From Nectonema munidae (lineage: Eukaryota; Nematomorpha; Nectonematoida; Nectonematidae), in the NCBI GenBank assembly GCA_030549495.1, contig JAUIRK010001029.1, positions 248,001 through 312,000 on the forward strand: DNA of 64,000 nucleotides, written 5' to 3'. A program made the translations under genes and the position numbers. The notes below the pieces were generated by a model. The model had not been told where the DNA came from. It did no database searches and was given only the letters and a program-made list of their open reading frames with translations. This document shows positions 36,140 to 47,530 of the stretch, in pieces. How positions within the stretch are numbered: position 1 is the first letter of the stretch; each line of letters opens with the position of its first letter.

Positions 36140-37080
36140 GCTTATTTAATAATAATAAAGGTTTTTAACTTGTTCAAAATTTATTAAACAATGATTTATA
36201 ACTTTTTTGACAAAAAAATACAGGAGTTTTATGTTGAACACATATATAAATTGCACATTTTCCACATCTGAATTAAGCTTTCCTGTCTTTCTCTGTGCAA
36301 AGTTGACAACGAGCTCCTTTTGATATTTTTCTCTTTGATGGACCTGGTGAATCGTAAACTTCATCGTTTAGATGCTTGAAAACTTTGGAATAAAGATAAA
36401 GATGAAGGTGTCTTCGGAGGATGCTGTCTTCTCAATATTTCAGCGTTAACAAGATCAAATCCAAGTTGTTCCAGAAATAAACGTCTCCTGTACAATTTGT
36501 TCTTGTTCCATTCAACGTTGACTTCTGTCCATAGTATGAAGGCGTTCAAACATGAGACATCAAGGATGTTGCAAAATAGCAAATGGCTATCTGTTTGTTT
36601 TTCTTTTTACACTGTAAGCAATGATTTGATCTAGGGTATCAACACCTGATTTATTTTTGTTTTAGAATGGCAAATTTTTTCCCAATGAAGAGTGCTCATA
36701 ACAGACAACCTTATACTTTTTTGGTATGTAGTGCACCAAAGTAACTTGATCTGTAAAGTAAAAGAAACAGAAAAAAACTTTAGAACAACGAAGCAATTTT
36801 TTATCAATGTTTGGAAGAAATTTTTTGTTGAAACGAACTGTTCCTACTAACGTCACTTTTGTTTCAGTAACTTTACTGCCAGATCATACGTGGTGAAAAA
36901 GTTATCACATACCACATTTCTGCCTTTCAAATTTTTTATCAAATCCAGAATAACTCTTTGCCCTTGATTTTTTTCCAGTGTACACTAGCAGATTCCATGC
37001 ATAATTAGTCTGACTGTCGCATAGTATCCAAATTTTTATACCATACTTAGCTGGTTTGGAAGGTATATAATGTTTCATTA
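36140..37080 (-). mobile_element. piggyBac-family transposase relic, 5' truncated
   Basis: On the minus strand from 37079: MKHYIPSKPAKYGIKIWILC, then in another frame GRNVVCDNFFTTYDLAVKLL, then 36856-36662 (TLVGTVRFNKKFLPNI, TDQVTLVHYIPKKYKVVCYE), 36582-36361 (LFCNILDVSCLNAFILWTEV, NKLYRRRLFLEQLGFDLVNA) and 36364-36146, a decayed C-terminal Cys-rich finger. The order and motifs are piggyBac. At least three frame changes are present. The N-terminal third is missing. Confidence 0.8.
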
Positions 37081-37289
37081 GTGAACTACTTTATTTTGCA
37101 AGGAATCATTGAAACACAAATCAAAAGCATCGATAATAGAATTCATACGAGAAGAAGCAAAATTAGTAATACTTACACGACCTTTTATAATGTTCAATTT
37201 ATTTCACAGGTGAAAATTCACCCGATAATATACAAGGTAACTTTTTTTATAGTAACTTTTCCTCGATTTTATAAAGTTCAGAATTAAAA

Positions 37290-39240
37290 CTAAAATCTTT
37301 GGTAATAACTAATAAGAGAATATTTAGCGTTACAGCTTTGTATCTCACATCTTTGATGTGTCACGAGGTTTTTAAGGCCGAAATATCAACCGAAAGTCGT
37401 ATGAGGTAAACAAATTTTTCAGCATTCAATGTTTCATGTGTAAAGGTGGTAAAAGTTTTTTTATTGATTCAACTAATCAACAATTTTGAAAGACCTTTTT
37501 ACCATTTTTCGAAGTTTGTATAGTCAATTTTTTGATGCAAAAGTAGAACTTTTCGCAGACTAACCTACTCACAAAGCATATTTTGGATAAGAGCAACCGA
37601 TTTTAAATCTCCACAAAATGCTTTTGACAATAATTTACATCTATTTAAAGTTTTTACATGTTTCATTTCTTTATCGTGAGTAAGAACATGAATCGACGCT
37701 TTTTATTTATCAATAAACAATTTAATTTTTTCCAATTTTTTCTTTGAAAAACTTTGTTTTAAAGAAAGTACTACACAAATATAACAGTTGACTGTATGAT
37801 TTCTTGGCTCGCACTTACAAAAGACATTTATGCACTAAAAAAGGGTATTCAACATTTTATCAAAATTTCTAAATAGAAATATTTTTCCACAGTAAAATCG
37901 TAGTATATTTCAAAAGTAGAGCTAATGAATTGTTCAAACCAACGTTTTGTTCTTAAGTGATGTTAAGCATATACAAATTAGTTCATTTCGTTTGGGAAGC
38001 AAATTATTTTCGCCAATAAATTCACTATTTTGGTTTTTATTATAGAATGAAACCTCAGATGTGATAATCGCATTTTAATAGTCCACATACAAACAGATAC
38101 CGTTAGCTAGTTGAGGTACCCTTTTTGGTTGAGTGAAAGCTACATTTGATTTTTAAATTTAAAAACTAAGTTAAGTAAATATCTTGAACTATCGAAAAGA
38201 TGATAGTCTTCAAACACGCTAGATATAATTAATCGGCAGATGGCTTAAAGCAGGCACTAAACTACGGCCCGCGAAGTTATCAGGCCTGCAAGCTAAAGTT
38301 TGATATTGATAGTGCTACAAAATAAGTATTTTTGAAATATATTGTGTTCATTTCTACTTTTTATAAAGTTTGCTTTATTTTGTTTTAAACAAGTATTAAT
38401 ACGAATTTCATAAAGCCCGTGATTTATAACTTTTCAATATTCTTTCCAAGTTTTTTAAATTTTCGGTAATCAAGTCCGCTTCAACAAAATTTTGGTGGCC
38501 ACTGGCAGCATGGAACAGACATAGGAGATAACCATCCTGGATTTGATTTCGTATCATCTTTTTAGTCATGAAAATGTATTCTTCTTTTGGATGCAATATC
38601 GACAACTAAAAATGATAAATATGTACAATTTTTGGAAAAAAATGTAGTGTGCGATGGATGGCAAAAGGGACTGGTCCCAAGTAAATCCATCAACCATTTC
38701 TGGCTTACTCTATCTCTTTTCAAAAATGACATCTAGTAAATTTTATCATATCTCTTATCTTGTAACGAGTTACCAAATTGGAAAAATATGCTAAATTGAT
38801 TCATAAAATTGATTCGCTAAACGATACTATCGTTTTTATGTGCAATTGATGAGCATTTACAGGAGCCAAGAAATAATGGGCGAGGTATAATGTAACTTTT
38901 TATATGATCTGTGTTGTCGTTTGAAGCGATGTCTGCTTTATCCAGAGTTGGAGAAGCGAATATCCGATTTCGACTTCAAGCTTTAAAAAATCTTTTTTAA
39001 TTTTTTCCAATAGGACTAAAGTGGGCCACTCCATTTGATAACAACTTTTATTTCATTTATCTATCCCTTTAAAATCTCAAAAAGCCAGGCAATTAAAAAG
39101 TCAAATTGATGACAAATTTTGCATAAAAATTCGTACAGAGCAATAATAATTTAGAATTTATTCACCTACGATTTAAAAAGTATATAATTCAAAAGTTTGA
39201 AAGAAATAAACATACGTATATTTTTAATGAAGTAATTTAT
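37290..39240. other. Intergenic stretch with one hAT-like terminus
   Basis: CAGGCACTAAACTACGGCCC at 38251 resembles the end of Charlie-type hAT elements and is followed by CGCGAAGTTATCAGGCC. The partner end was not found. The 65-codon minus-strand frame at 38408-38605 may be a hAT transposase scrap but carries no diagnostic motif. Otherwise empty. Confidence 0.35.
39156..39162 (-). terminator. Likely polyadenylation signal of ELP2
   Basis: Minus-strand TGAATAAATT contains AATAAA about 100 bp past the ELP2 stop codon. Confidence 0.35.
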
Positions 39241-39260
39241 ATTACTGAGAATTAAAAAAA

Positions 39261-41702
39261 TTATTGACAACAAATAGAAAATATCTTTAAAGTAGAATCT
39301 TCTGAGCAGACGGCAAGTTCGTATTGCGAAGTATTATCACATTTCTTCACATTAGCAAACACTAGGCGTTTAACAAAACCTGTAAAACAGTATTCAGCTT
39401 TGAATTCATAAACGCAATGAATACTTAAACTTAAAACGATAAAATCACAAATAACAATATTTCCGAATTCGAAACCGACAGCGAAAAAATACGTGCTTTC
39501 ATTTGTGAGAAAGGAAGGAAAAAAATCGACACATGTGCATGGATCTTCAAATAACTTTCTAGCAAGGAGTTGAATCGAATTGCTTTCCTCAGGTTGATGA
39601 CTTCCCCAAATAATCACACTTTTATCCCGAGAAGCAGTTACGAAATATCGACTATCATGTGTCCACGCGCAATCCCAGATAATTCTATTATGTCCTTTAA
39701 CTGGAATTTGTGTTGATTTGAAGTGTGTGCTGGGAATAGTATGAAAATTCGTATACAACGTCCACGTTCTGTCACGAGATACGCTTAATAAGTAGTTTTG
39801 ACAAGGCGAAAACTTCATGCGAGTTATAGTTTGTTTATGTGAATCGACTACGTTCGTTATAATTTGCCAGGAAGTACAATCCCAAAATATGACATGGCAT
39901 GTTTCTGAAACTTTACACTTTGCAGAAGACGCAAGAATATTATAGAGAGAGTTGAAAGCCAATGCGAAGATTTCATTGCCGTGTGCATATAACTTATTCA
40001 CTTCGCACCACAGTGTTGTACTGCTCAACTTAGACTCTGTCAAATTAGTAATGTCACAAACCAAATTTCCTTGATCAGATCCATCATTAGTAATAACTGC
40101 ATTAGTTGACAACTCTAAAGCTTCCTTTTCTACCGTGACAGAAGGTGCAACACTAGCACAAAAATCTTTTTTCGTAACCTCATTCAAATGTTGAATGAAT
40201 GAACGGGTGGGCTTGAAAACCCGAATAATCTTTTCATCGGCACCTGATACATAGCAATCAAAACTTATTGATGAGATGCAGTTTATTTCGTAACCGTGTA
40301 TTTGCGCTCTAGAAATTTCTCTCCATCTTTTTTCATGCCGTGCTGATGAATGAATTCGGCATGTTTTATCTACACCTACACTTATCAAATAAGCTGCTTC
40401 TTTGTGCCAATCTAGATCATTTATCGCTTCAAAATGACCAGAAAATGAGATGCAACTTGGTTCCCATTCATTATTTCTTAGATTCCATAAATAAAAAGAC
40501 CCATGTATGTCATACGCTATTATAAAGGTATTCGTTTTGTTGATATAAGCTCCATAAAAACAATTTTCCTTGCATAATTCGCCAAGACGTGACGAAATAG
40601 TCCAAATCTTATCAATTTTATCAAATTTCCATATTAAAATGGTGTTATCAAAAGAACAAGATAAGAACTTAGAACACATGGGATCATCTTTTATCCAGGA
40701 TACACAATAGATCCAATCTTTATGAGCTGTAAAACTAGACTCGAGTGAGATCCTAAGAGATAAAGAAAGTTCTTCGATTTCCCACGAAAAGCTTAAGTTT
40801 CTATTAAAAAATTTATCTAAAAAATTGGCGTCTTCGGCATGAGTATCAGGAGTTCTTCTTTCGAACTTTTGAACTAAAAATTTCCATATTTTAACACTGC
40901 AATCAAGGGAACTCGTGATTAAGTAATACGCATCTATCCCATCACTCTTTCGAAGAACGCATGAAATGTCGATACACGTTATCCAATTTTCATAACCTGA
41001 AAGTTTGGCCACATGTTTACTTTGAATCAATTCCTCTGCAAGCAAAGTATCTTCGTTTTGGTCAAGCAGTATTGCAAAAACGTCTAAATCATTATGACTT
41101 AATCCAACACAACAGAATAAGATATGCTTCATATTCTCACAATCATGTGAAAAAACCTTCATACTAATAGGCAGGGACCCTGCTGAAAATGAAACATTTG
41201 AAAGATGCGCAAACTCATTAGCCTGCAAGTTTAAAGCATATACTTTCAAGCAGCTTGATATATGAGAACACACTGCGATGTACAACATGGGCGTTGACTT
41301 GAATGAATTGCGTAGACAACAGCTTATGCTATTGCATTTGATGTCGGTTGAAAAGTAAAATGGGGACTTGAAAATAAATTCCTTTGATTTACTGTCAGCA
41401 TGCCATACGACAATGCTGGTAGGATTGGAATTTGTACAAGCGCAAAGGTAACACTTACTTTCACTACTGATGTCAAATAAGACATCAAAGCTTTCTAAAT
41501 GGTAATTTTTGTAAAAAATGCGTTGTATAATCTTAGAATGAATAGAGCTATGCGAAGTCGTATTGTTAAAAGGTTGATGGATGGAGGCCAAAAAAATGGA
41601 ATGTTTTGACAAAAAAACACACAAATTTTCATTTATCCACTTTAAACTGCCAGGTTTCGGAGAACAAAATGTAGACAAATATTCTATTTCAATGTCAAAC
41701 AT
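39261..41702 (-). CDS. ELP2: Elongator complex protein 2 (WD40)
   Basis: An intronless 813-residue WD40-repeat protein from ATG (MFDIEIEYLSTFCSPKPGSL) to TAA. Family members are about 790-830 residues with two seven-bladed propellers. Recognisable blocks: LKWINENLCVFLSKHSIFLA near the N-terminus, AKLSGYENWITCIDI with SSLDCSVKIWKF at about 230-275, SFTAHKDWIYCVSW with SCSFDNTILIWKF at about 325-360, SFSGHFEAINDLDWHKEAAY with SVGVDKTCRIHS at about 420-455, YAHGNEIFALAFNSLYNILA with CHVIFWD, DSHKQTITRMKFSPCQNYLL with SVSRDRTWTLY, and VKGHNRIIWDCAWTHDSRYF with TASRDKSVIIW at about 690-730. ELP2 scaffolds Elp1 and Elp3 in the cytoplasmic Elongator complex, which modifies wobble uridines of tRNA. 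The domain order is typical; divergence is high but the frame is intact. Confidence 0.95.
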   Translation of the reverse strand: MFDIEIEYLSTFCSPKPGSLKWINENLCVFLSKHSIFLASIHQPFNNTTSHSSIHSKIIQRIFYKNYHLESFDVLFDISSESKCYLCACTNSNPTSIVVWHADSKSKEFIFKSPFYFSTDIKCNSISCCLRNSFKSTPMLYIAVCSHISSCLKVYALNLQANEFAHLSNVSFSAGSLPISMKVFSHDCENMKHILFCCVGLSHNDLDVFAILLDQNEDTLLAEELIQSKHVAKLSGYENWITCIDISCVLRKSDGIDAYYLITSSLDCSVKIWKFLVQKFERRTPDTHAEDANFLDKFFNRNLSFSWEIEELSLSLRISLESSFTAHKDWIYCVSWIKDDPMCSKFLSCSFDNTILIWKFDKIDKIWTISSRLGELCKENCFYGAYINKTNTFIIAYDIHGSFYLWNLRNNEWEPSCISFSGHFEAINDLDWHKEAAYLISVGVDKTCRIHSSARHEKRWREISRAQIHGYEINCISSISFDCYVSGADEKIIRVFKPTRSFIQHLNEVTKKDFCASVAPSVTVEKEALELSTNAVITNDGSDQGNLVCDITNLTESKLSSTTLWCEVNKLYAHGNEIFALAFNSLYNILASSAKCKVSETCHVIFWDCTSWQIITNVVDSHKQTITRMKFSPCQNYLLSVSRDRTWTLYTNFHTIPSTHFKSTQIPVKGHNRIIWDCAWTHDSRYFVTASRDKSVIIWGSHQPEESNSIQLLARKLFEDPCTCVDFFPSFLTNESTYFFAVGFEFGNIVICDFIVLSLSIHCVYEFKAEYCFTGFVKRLVFANVKKCDNTSQYELAVCSEDSTLKIFSICCQ

Positions 41703-42099
41703 AATATTAATAGTGAAGGTATATCAAAAATCACCACATTTCTAAACAACGTTCTAAAAACAAATATATAATTATAAAATAAATATTGTCAAAAGCATAA
41801 GTTGGATTCATATGAGGTAATTCAATGAAGTAAATCGATCGTGGTCAAAGATGTAGCCAGCTTTTATTATCAGATCATGTTCAATTAATTACTCTAGATA
41901 TAAATATAAATTAATTTTATCTCAGGCTAATTTGCGGCCAGGTTCATTTTTCAATATCAATTTTGAAAATATTTTGTCCCATTCAAACATTGTTAATTTT
42001 AGCATGATACACAGGTAATCGATAGTGTATATCAAAAAATAGGAAACAATATTTATAATAGGCAATAAATTTGTTTTTATATATTTTCACTAAATCGAC

Positions 42100-43636
42100 A
42101 AGATATTTTTCTCTTTTCTCATGGAAAGAAAGAGATAAAACGTCAGCGGTTAGACAACTCTATGCACAAAGGAGTGTATTCTGTTCAACAACCAACACTT
42201 GTATCCTATCTTGTTGCAAAAAAATTTCTAAGTGTATGCAGCCACACACAATTGGAGAAAGTCGGTAAAGCCAGCAGCACTTGATATGGTTTGTACCATT
42301 CTTGGAGATGCTGCAGTGAAAAAAATTAAAGCTATTTCGCTGTCAGATAACATGGTGAAAAGAAGAATTCAGGAGATTTCGCAAGACATTAAAGAACAGG
42401 TAGTGGCTGCCATCAAGGAGAGTGAAAAATTTAGCTCGGAGTTGAATGAGTCAACTGACGTTGGTGACGATGCTCAGGTTTCTTGGTATATGGGATCAAG
42501 CAGCGCTTTTGGCTTTCTTATTATTTTGTGTGTGTATCATGAAAAACACATTGATAATGATCAATAAACAGAAACAAATTAGCGTAATGACGTGAACATA
42601 GCGGAATCATGTTGGCACAAAACCAAAATGATTGCTCAATCTGGTATATCTGACATACATATTTTCAGAGTTGATTGTTGAATATGTCCATGCAAAGAAA
42701 AGAGATTATAATCTCTGTGTCAGATAAGTTCAAGGCTTTCAAAGCAAAGGCGAGGCTGTAGAAAGGAAAGATTGAACTGGGAAAAACTGCGTCCTTTACA
42801 CTTTTGAACCTTTTTCTGGAAGATGAAAAAGACGTCTCACTTCTGGCCGTACAAAGTGTCATTGTTGGGCACCTTGAGAAATTGAGGGAGGAGTTTGACA
42901 GGTATATTCCGAGTGAAGAGCTGGATGAGAAATACAAATGTGTGCGAAGACCTTTCAATATTCAAACTGACGATCTTACAGAAGAGTCTTTTACTCAAAA
43001 TCTTCAAGAGGAGCTTATAGGGATCACGCATGAGGAAACTATTCATTTTATCTTTCAGCGACAAGCTCTAAGTGTGTTCTGGACTGCTGTGAAAAAAAGA
43101 AACCAGTCCTTGAATTCGAGGCTGCAAAAGTGTTACTACATTTCGCTATTTGTGTGAATCACGATTTGCAGCTCTGAGTGCTATCAAACTAAAAGCTAAG
43201 GTTGAAGCTTTGGCTTCAACCGAAACATAATTTGAGGGTAGCGCTTTTGAAGACTGAACCACGAATAGAGAAACTTAGCAACATGATTGAAGCCCAAGGC
43301 TCCAAATAAATTTAATTTACTATTTCACATCATTAGCTTGCTTTTTAAAGAATGTGACAGAATATTTTTCCAGAAGTGGTTGTTTTAATTAATATCAAGC
43401 TTTAAAATTCATAGTGCTGTAAAGATAATAAAATTTAATGATGTTAATTTTGTCTTTGACAACCTTAAAGTACCTCTCTTACAGATATATCCATTACAAT
43501 GGTCGTCCGTCCCTTATTTTTACAGCCAGTTAATCATATGTAGTTTTAATAAAGTATATGCCACTAAATTAGTGGGGCGGCTCATATTTTGCGAAATATA
43601 ATTGGGGTCGCTTAAAAAAAGGTTAGGAACCACTGC
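42100..43636 (+). mobile_element. hAT transposon relic of the ZBED5/FAM200 type
   Basis: Plus-strand fragments in order: 42100-42230 decayed (remnants of LVSYLVAKK and PHTIGE), 42232-42567 (KPAALDMVCTILGDAAVKKI, ISLSDNMVKRRIQEISQDIK, KFSSELNESTDV), 42804-43157 (DVSLLAVQSVIVGHLEKLRE, RPFNIQTDDL, ALSVFWTAVKKRNQSL), and in other frames up to about 43305 (LRVALLKTEPRIEKLSNMIE). These are the STDV box and the C-terminal region typical of domesticated-like ZBED5/SCAND3 hAT transposases. The right TIR, read inward, is CAGTGGTTCCTAACCTTTTT ending at about 43636. The left TIR was not found. Several stops and shifts make it a pseudogene. Confidence 0.8.
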
Positions 43637-43874
43637 TCTAACTATTGCTTCACCTGTCTTAGTTTATTACTATTTTCAATAAAGAGAAAATACCACGGTC
43701 CACAAAAGAGGAGTAGCCTTATACAAATAAATTCTTTATTTTCAATTGAAACATTCGACTTACTTGCAACAAAAAAACAATATCTCAATGAAAGTTGATA
43801 ATAAAATCTGAGTTATGGTTATATTTGAGAAGCATTATAGGTTTATACGGTAGTAGTTTCATCAAATTAAAATA

Positions 43875-44756
43875 TTATGAGAGGCGGTCTTTATTGGATT
43901 GCCTTTCTGGCTTGGAAATAGCTCCAAGTCCATAGAAAACATTAGAGGTAGGTAGTGAATAAGGATTAAATAAATTTATATCATTTGTTTTATCGAGGAC
44001 AGAATAAATGTAGGAGGAAAGAAAATTGGTGGGTGCTATAGCATTTTCCTTTAACTTGAAAGAAGAATCATTTGTATCTATGATAGAAATAAAATTGAGT
44101 GTTGTATCATATTCATTGAAATCTAAATCACTGTAAAAGGAATTTGATTTTTTTTCAGTAATATATGAGTTATTCACTTTTTTCTTAATATTTGATATTG
44201 TGTTTGTAAGCGCATCGTTAGAAAGATGTAGAGCTGCTTGATCTTCAATACATGGCAAAGAAGGGAACATTCGTGCGATTTTAGGAATTATAACTTCTTT
44301 CACAGTGTTTTCAAGGAGATCATTGCCGAAATGAGATTTAAATGATAAGCAAAGGAGAGATCGCAAATTCAAAACTTCACTCATGACGATGGATAAATGC
44401 TTCACGCGAGCAAAGGTTATTCCTTGCATGATACAACTTTTAATCAAGTGACTTCGAATAGTCGATTCTTCAAGAGGCTCAGATAAAATAACTAAACTCA
44501 ACTCACCTTTCTCTAGGAATCTCAGTGTGGCATTTAGACCACACACAACAGAGTTCGGTATATGCGAGAGCTTTGTTGTGATGTCATCCTTCTTTTCTTT
44601 CCATTTGCCATCTTTTAAAACTCTCTTTTTAATTGGTTTAGAAATATTGCACTCAGAAAATAGAAGTTGAAGCGTTGAGAGAATTTTTTCACTCAACTCA
44701 TCTCCTACCAATCCAAAGGATTTTTCATTTGGAGAGAAGTCAACGGCAGTTTGCAT
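43875..44756 (-). CDS. RPP38: RNase P/MRP protein subunit p38-like (L7Ae fold)
   Basis: A 293-residue intronless protein from ATG at 44756 (MQTAVDFSPNEK) to TAA; the frame can be extended by one TTG codon only. Residues about 70-150 form an L7Ae/L30e-type domain: VVCGLNATLRFLEKGELSLV, ILSEPLEESTIRSHLIKSCI, ARVKHLSIVMSEVLNLRSLL, CLSFK. This follows RPP38 closely (G-N-x-x-x-R-x-L-E, the SHLI segment, and a hydrophobic L-x-x-L-L-C-L-x-F-K strand). In animals RPP38 binds kink-turns in RNase P and MRP RNA and helps tRNA 5' maturation in the nucleus. The C-terminal third is Asn/Ser-rich and looks disordered. It starts 49 bp after the PUS1 stop codon on the same strand. A generic L7Ae-like protein is the alternative. 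Confidence 0.75.
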   Translation of the reverse strand: MQTAVDFSPNEKSFGLVGDELSEKILSTLQLLFSECNISKPIKKRVLKDGKWKEKKDDITTKLSHIPNSVVCGLNATLRFLEKGELSLVILSEPLEESTIRSHLIKSCIMQGITFARVKHLSIVMSEVLNLRSLLCLSFKSHFGNDLLENTVKEVIIPKIARMFPSLPCIEDQAALHLSNDALTNTISNIKKKVNNSYITEKKSNSFYSDLDFNEYDTTLNFISIIDTNDSSFKLKENAIAPTNFLSSYIYSVLDKTNDINLFNPYSLPTSNVFYGLGAISKPERQSNKDRLS

Positions 44757-44805
44757 CAAAATATATAGGAGCTCCTTCTAAAAAATAAAAAGGGAAAATA
44801 AGCAT
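44757..44805 (-). promoter_or_regulatory. 49-bp PUS1-RPP38 spacer with pyrimidine-rich acceptor
   Basis: Reading 5' to 3' on the minus strand, the spacer has CTTATTTTCCC, TTTTTATTTTTTAG and then about 25 bp to the RPP38 ATG. An AATAAA overlaps the last codons of PUS1. A poly-pyrimidine tract and AG just upstream of a downstream gene's ATG is what a trans-splice or 3' splice acceptor looks like. Confidence 0.4.
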
Positions 44806-46014
44806 TTATGAAAGAAGATATTTATTTTTAAGCACCAAATACTCTTGGCTAGAAAGAGCCTTTAATTTATGTAGTAAGAAAGCGGCATTAATTGGGCGTC
44901 CAACACCTTCCGAGTAGTTTTCACTAAATTTTATGTAGTAAGTGAACCCAAAAGACATACATGCCAAGTGCTCAAGCCATAACAAAGTTTTTGCATCTTC
45001 CTTCTCTTTTTTCACGATTAAAGGAAAAATACATCTTTCAGCAAAGGAATCCATTTCAGCGCGATACTTCGACAATTCAATATTAGGGAAAGAGGAGTTT
45101 CGATTGTTGTAAGAAGTGAAGACCGTTTTGTAGAGGAATAGTAAATGAGCAGGTGCTTTAGGAATGCGGTAATCATTGCATTTAAACGCATCCTCCATTC
45201 CAGCTTCCAACAGTGCAGATCGCATAATGGCTATCACAAGGCCTACCATGTTGCGTATTTGATAAAGCATAAAACTATCCCCACATATAGTTACTTCAAC
45301 GAACTCTATATCCTGGCGTAAAAATGGGCGAGAAAGGCAAACAAATTTGATGTAACGGGTGCTCTGAGGCTCAAAGATTTTTCTAGATGAAGTAAAGTTG
45401 TGAAATTTACGAGAACCTTCGTAATGCTTGAAAAGGAACGATGCTTTCCGCCAAGTTTCTTCATCCACACGATACGCGTATGTCAAATTGTGTAGTAAGG
45501 GAGCGAGCGTGATGGTAGGAAGCCAGTACTTGTAAATTTTGTAATCACAGGCATACCTCGCTTTGAAATTATTTTCAACCTTAAGGACATCAATCACACG
45601 GATGTCAAAAGGCAATAACTCATTCAGCTTCTCGGTCATTGAATCGCCTGCAAATACGGACAATTTGGTGGAATAAATAAGGGATAAAGAGTGAACACCC
45701 TTGTCAGTTCTAGACGTGGAATACATCTTAAACTTTCTAGAAAAAAACAACCCATTTTGTGAATAGTATTGTCCAATTGCACTGATCAAGAAGCCTTGAA
45801 CAGTTGGCCAAAGTTTGTGTTTTATGTCTTGAGAGCCATAATAATTTTCTCCGCAAAATGAAAGAATTATTGCTGCATTAAATTTCTCACAATTTTTTGC
45901 TTTCTTTATTTTCAAAAAATTGAAATACTGGAGAAACCAAGAAATATTACTTATAAACTTGAAACGAAATTTAAGGAATGGCGAAATGAAAACATCCACA
46001 GATTTCCTTAGCAT
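44806..46014 (-). CDS. PUS1: tRNA pseudouridine synthase, PUS1 (TruA family)
   Basis: 402 residues from ATG at 46014 (MLRKSVDVFISPFLKFRFKF) to TAA. The first 40 residues are basic and hydrophobic and could be a mitochondrial targeting sequence. The TruA fold follows: AAIILSFCGENYYGSQ (the SYCG.GY.G motif) at about 46-60; SRTDKGVHSLSLIY at about 105, holding the catalytic Asp of the RTDKGV motif; LLPFDIRVIDVLKVENNFKA; HNFTSSRKIFEPQSTRYIKF, the eukaryotic Pus1 F-H-N-F-T-S block; EFVEVTICGDSFMLYQIRNM, then VGLVIAIMRSALLEAG; RIPKAPAHLLFL near 310. These are diagnostic for Pus1, which isomerises several tRNA uridines in nucleus and mitochondria. Intronless. The RPP38-like gene follows 49 bp downstream. 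Pus1 versus Pus1-like paralogue cannot be separated here. Confidence 0.93.
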   Translation of the reverse strand: MLRKSVDVFISPFLKFRFKFISNISWFLQYFNFLKIKKAKNCEKFNAAIILSFCGENYYGSQDIKHKLWPTVQGFLISAIGQYYSQNGLFFSRKFKMYSTSRTDKGVHSLSLIYSTKLSVFAGDSMTEKLNELLPFDIRVIDVLKVENNFKARYACDYKIYKYWLPTITLAPLLHNLTYAYRVDEETWRKASFLFKHYEGSRKFHNFTSSRKIFEPQSTRYIKFVCLSRPFLRQDIEFVEVTICGDSFMLYQIRNMVGLVIAIMRSALLEAGMEDAFKCNDYRIPKAPAHLLFLYKTVFTSYNNRNSSFPNIELSKYRAEMDSFAERCIFPLIVKKEKEDAKTLLWLEHLACMSFGFTYYIKFSENYSEGVGRPINAAFLLHKLKALSSQEYLVLKNKYLLS

Positions 46015-46039
46015 AATTGTTGTTACGATAGGCTTCAAT

Positions 46040-47030
46040 TTTTTTAGAAGAAAAATATAGTGATCTGCCCAACTAAAATATCATTGCTATACTTTCAGCA
46101 AAAAATACCACTTTAAGTAGAAGTATGTCAATATTTTTCTTTAAGTATGAAAATATAAAGTTAAAGAAAAGTAGGAAATGAATAAAAAGCTTTATATACT
46201 TTAAAGTTTAAACCAATCTTAACAAAAAGACGATTTAAAGATGATGATAAAAAAGTTTTTATTACGTACTGAAAAATAACAAAACTCTCAACTCCAAAAT
46301 AAATGAATAACGGCGGATATTTAATGAAGGATGAAAATTAGCATAAAAATTTATTATATAAAAGCAGTATCGCAGGAAGTAAATTGATCAAATACTAAAT
46401 TATAACCCAATATAAGCCCAAATTATTTATCATCTGAATTTAGACACGCGTTGATATTGTGATTCCTTACGGTTTTTAATAGATTTAGATCATTTTACGC
46501 TCCAGCTATGCTGCATGGCCCCTATTTGTAGGCTTCAATGACTCTACTCCATTGTGACTGTCTTTCAGCTAGTAAAATATCTGTTACTGTTTTTGACCAA
46601 CATCCTTCTGGAGCACAGGTTAAGATATCGGTGTGATTTGATGCTAACAAACTTACATTTAAATCAATAGTTAATTAGTTTTTTACAATAATATTTGGTT
46701 AACCCATTTAGTATCAAAAAACAACGAAATTTTTGATATTATAAGTGAATTACTTTGTTTTTTAACGAGTTAAATAGAGTTCGTTTGTTTGTTGGAATGT
46801 TATTTAATTAGCTAGTATTATTATAAAACAAACAAATTTTAAGAGGTATAAATCTGTTTGTGTTTATTAGAAATTTAATTATTCAGGTAGTTACTTAGTT
46901 ATTGTTACTGAAACATCCATTTTCTAAACAAATATTTATTACGCAACATTACGCTTGCACTCGTAGCTCTCAATTACACCTAATTTTATCAAGTCAAATT
47001 ACGTTGTTAGTAATTGTGAAGGCCTCAATA
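46040..47030. other. Intergenic, with a possible small TTAA element
   Basis: TTAACCCATTTAGTATCAAA near 46699 and, inverted, TTAACTCGTTAAAAAACAAA ending near 46772 could be the ends of a 70-bp piggyBac-type MITE, but the internal text differs from the other copies. Otherwise nothing was recognised. Confidence 0.3.
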
Positions 47031-47039
47031 CCTTCAAGC

Positions 47040-47335
47040 TCAGCTCCCTAATAATTCTTCATGTCTGCTATTATTTTTACACTCATCTATTAGGATTGAG
47101 TACACTACCGATTGTTCTATTTCGTCTCTCATCACCTGAATAATACTTTTGGCAAGAACAAATTCTTCACATGATCGTGAAGAGAAAGCTTAGGAGATTT
47201 ATAGCTTTGCATAAACTTATCGTGCATTTCTGTGAAAGCAGGATTTATATATATCATGAGCTTGATAAATCCATCAAATTTACCACTGTTTGATCGATCA
47301 GCAGTCTCATTATACCAGAGATAGGACATCATATT
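47040..47335 (-). pseudogene. hAT transposase fragment (ZMYM/DUF4371-associated type), copy 1
   Basis: The minus strand reads GKFDGFIKLMIYINPAFTEM, SYKSPKLSLHDHVKNLFLPK, then across a shift MRDEIEQSVVYSILIDE and NNSRHEE, matching the region before and at the ADE..D box of this hAT group. A second copy in the same orientation lies at 61010-61260. Confidence 0.5.
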
Positions 47336-47404
47336 CAGAAAATTTTCAAATAATTACGGTTTTGACGAAAATAAATGAGCAAACAGGATCTAAAATTGGA
47401 CGAA

Positions 47405-47530
47405 TAGAACAGGCTAGGCCTTTCTATGGCATTATATTTATAATGACCCTAGCCCCCCCCCCCCCAATAATTTTCTATAAGTAAGAGTTGCTGGTTGTTT
47501 ATAATACATGTATGATGATCGCATTTTTCT
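47405..47530. repeat. Fragment shared with the left part of the TTAA composite
   Basis: A poly-C run followed by AATAATTTTCTATAAGTAAG and AGTTGCTG matches 22456-22540 closely. Confidence 0.55.
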
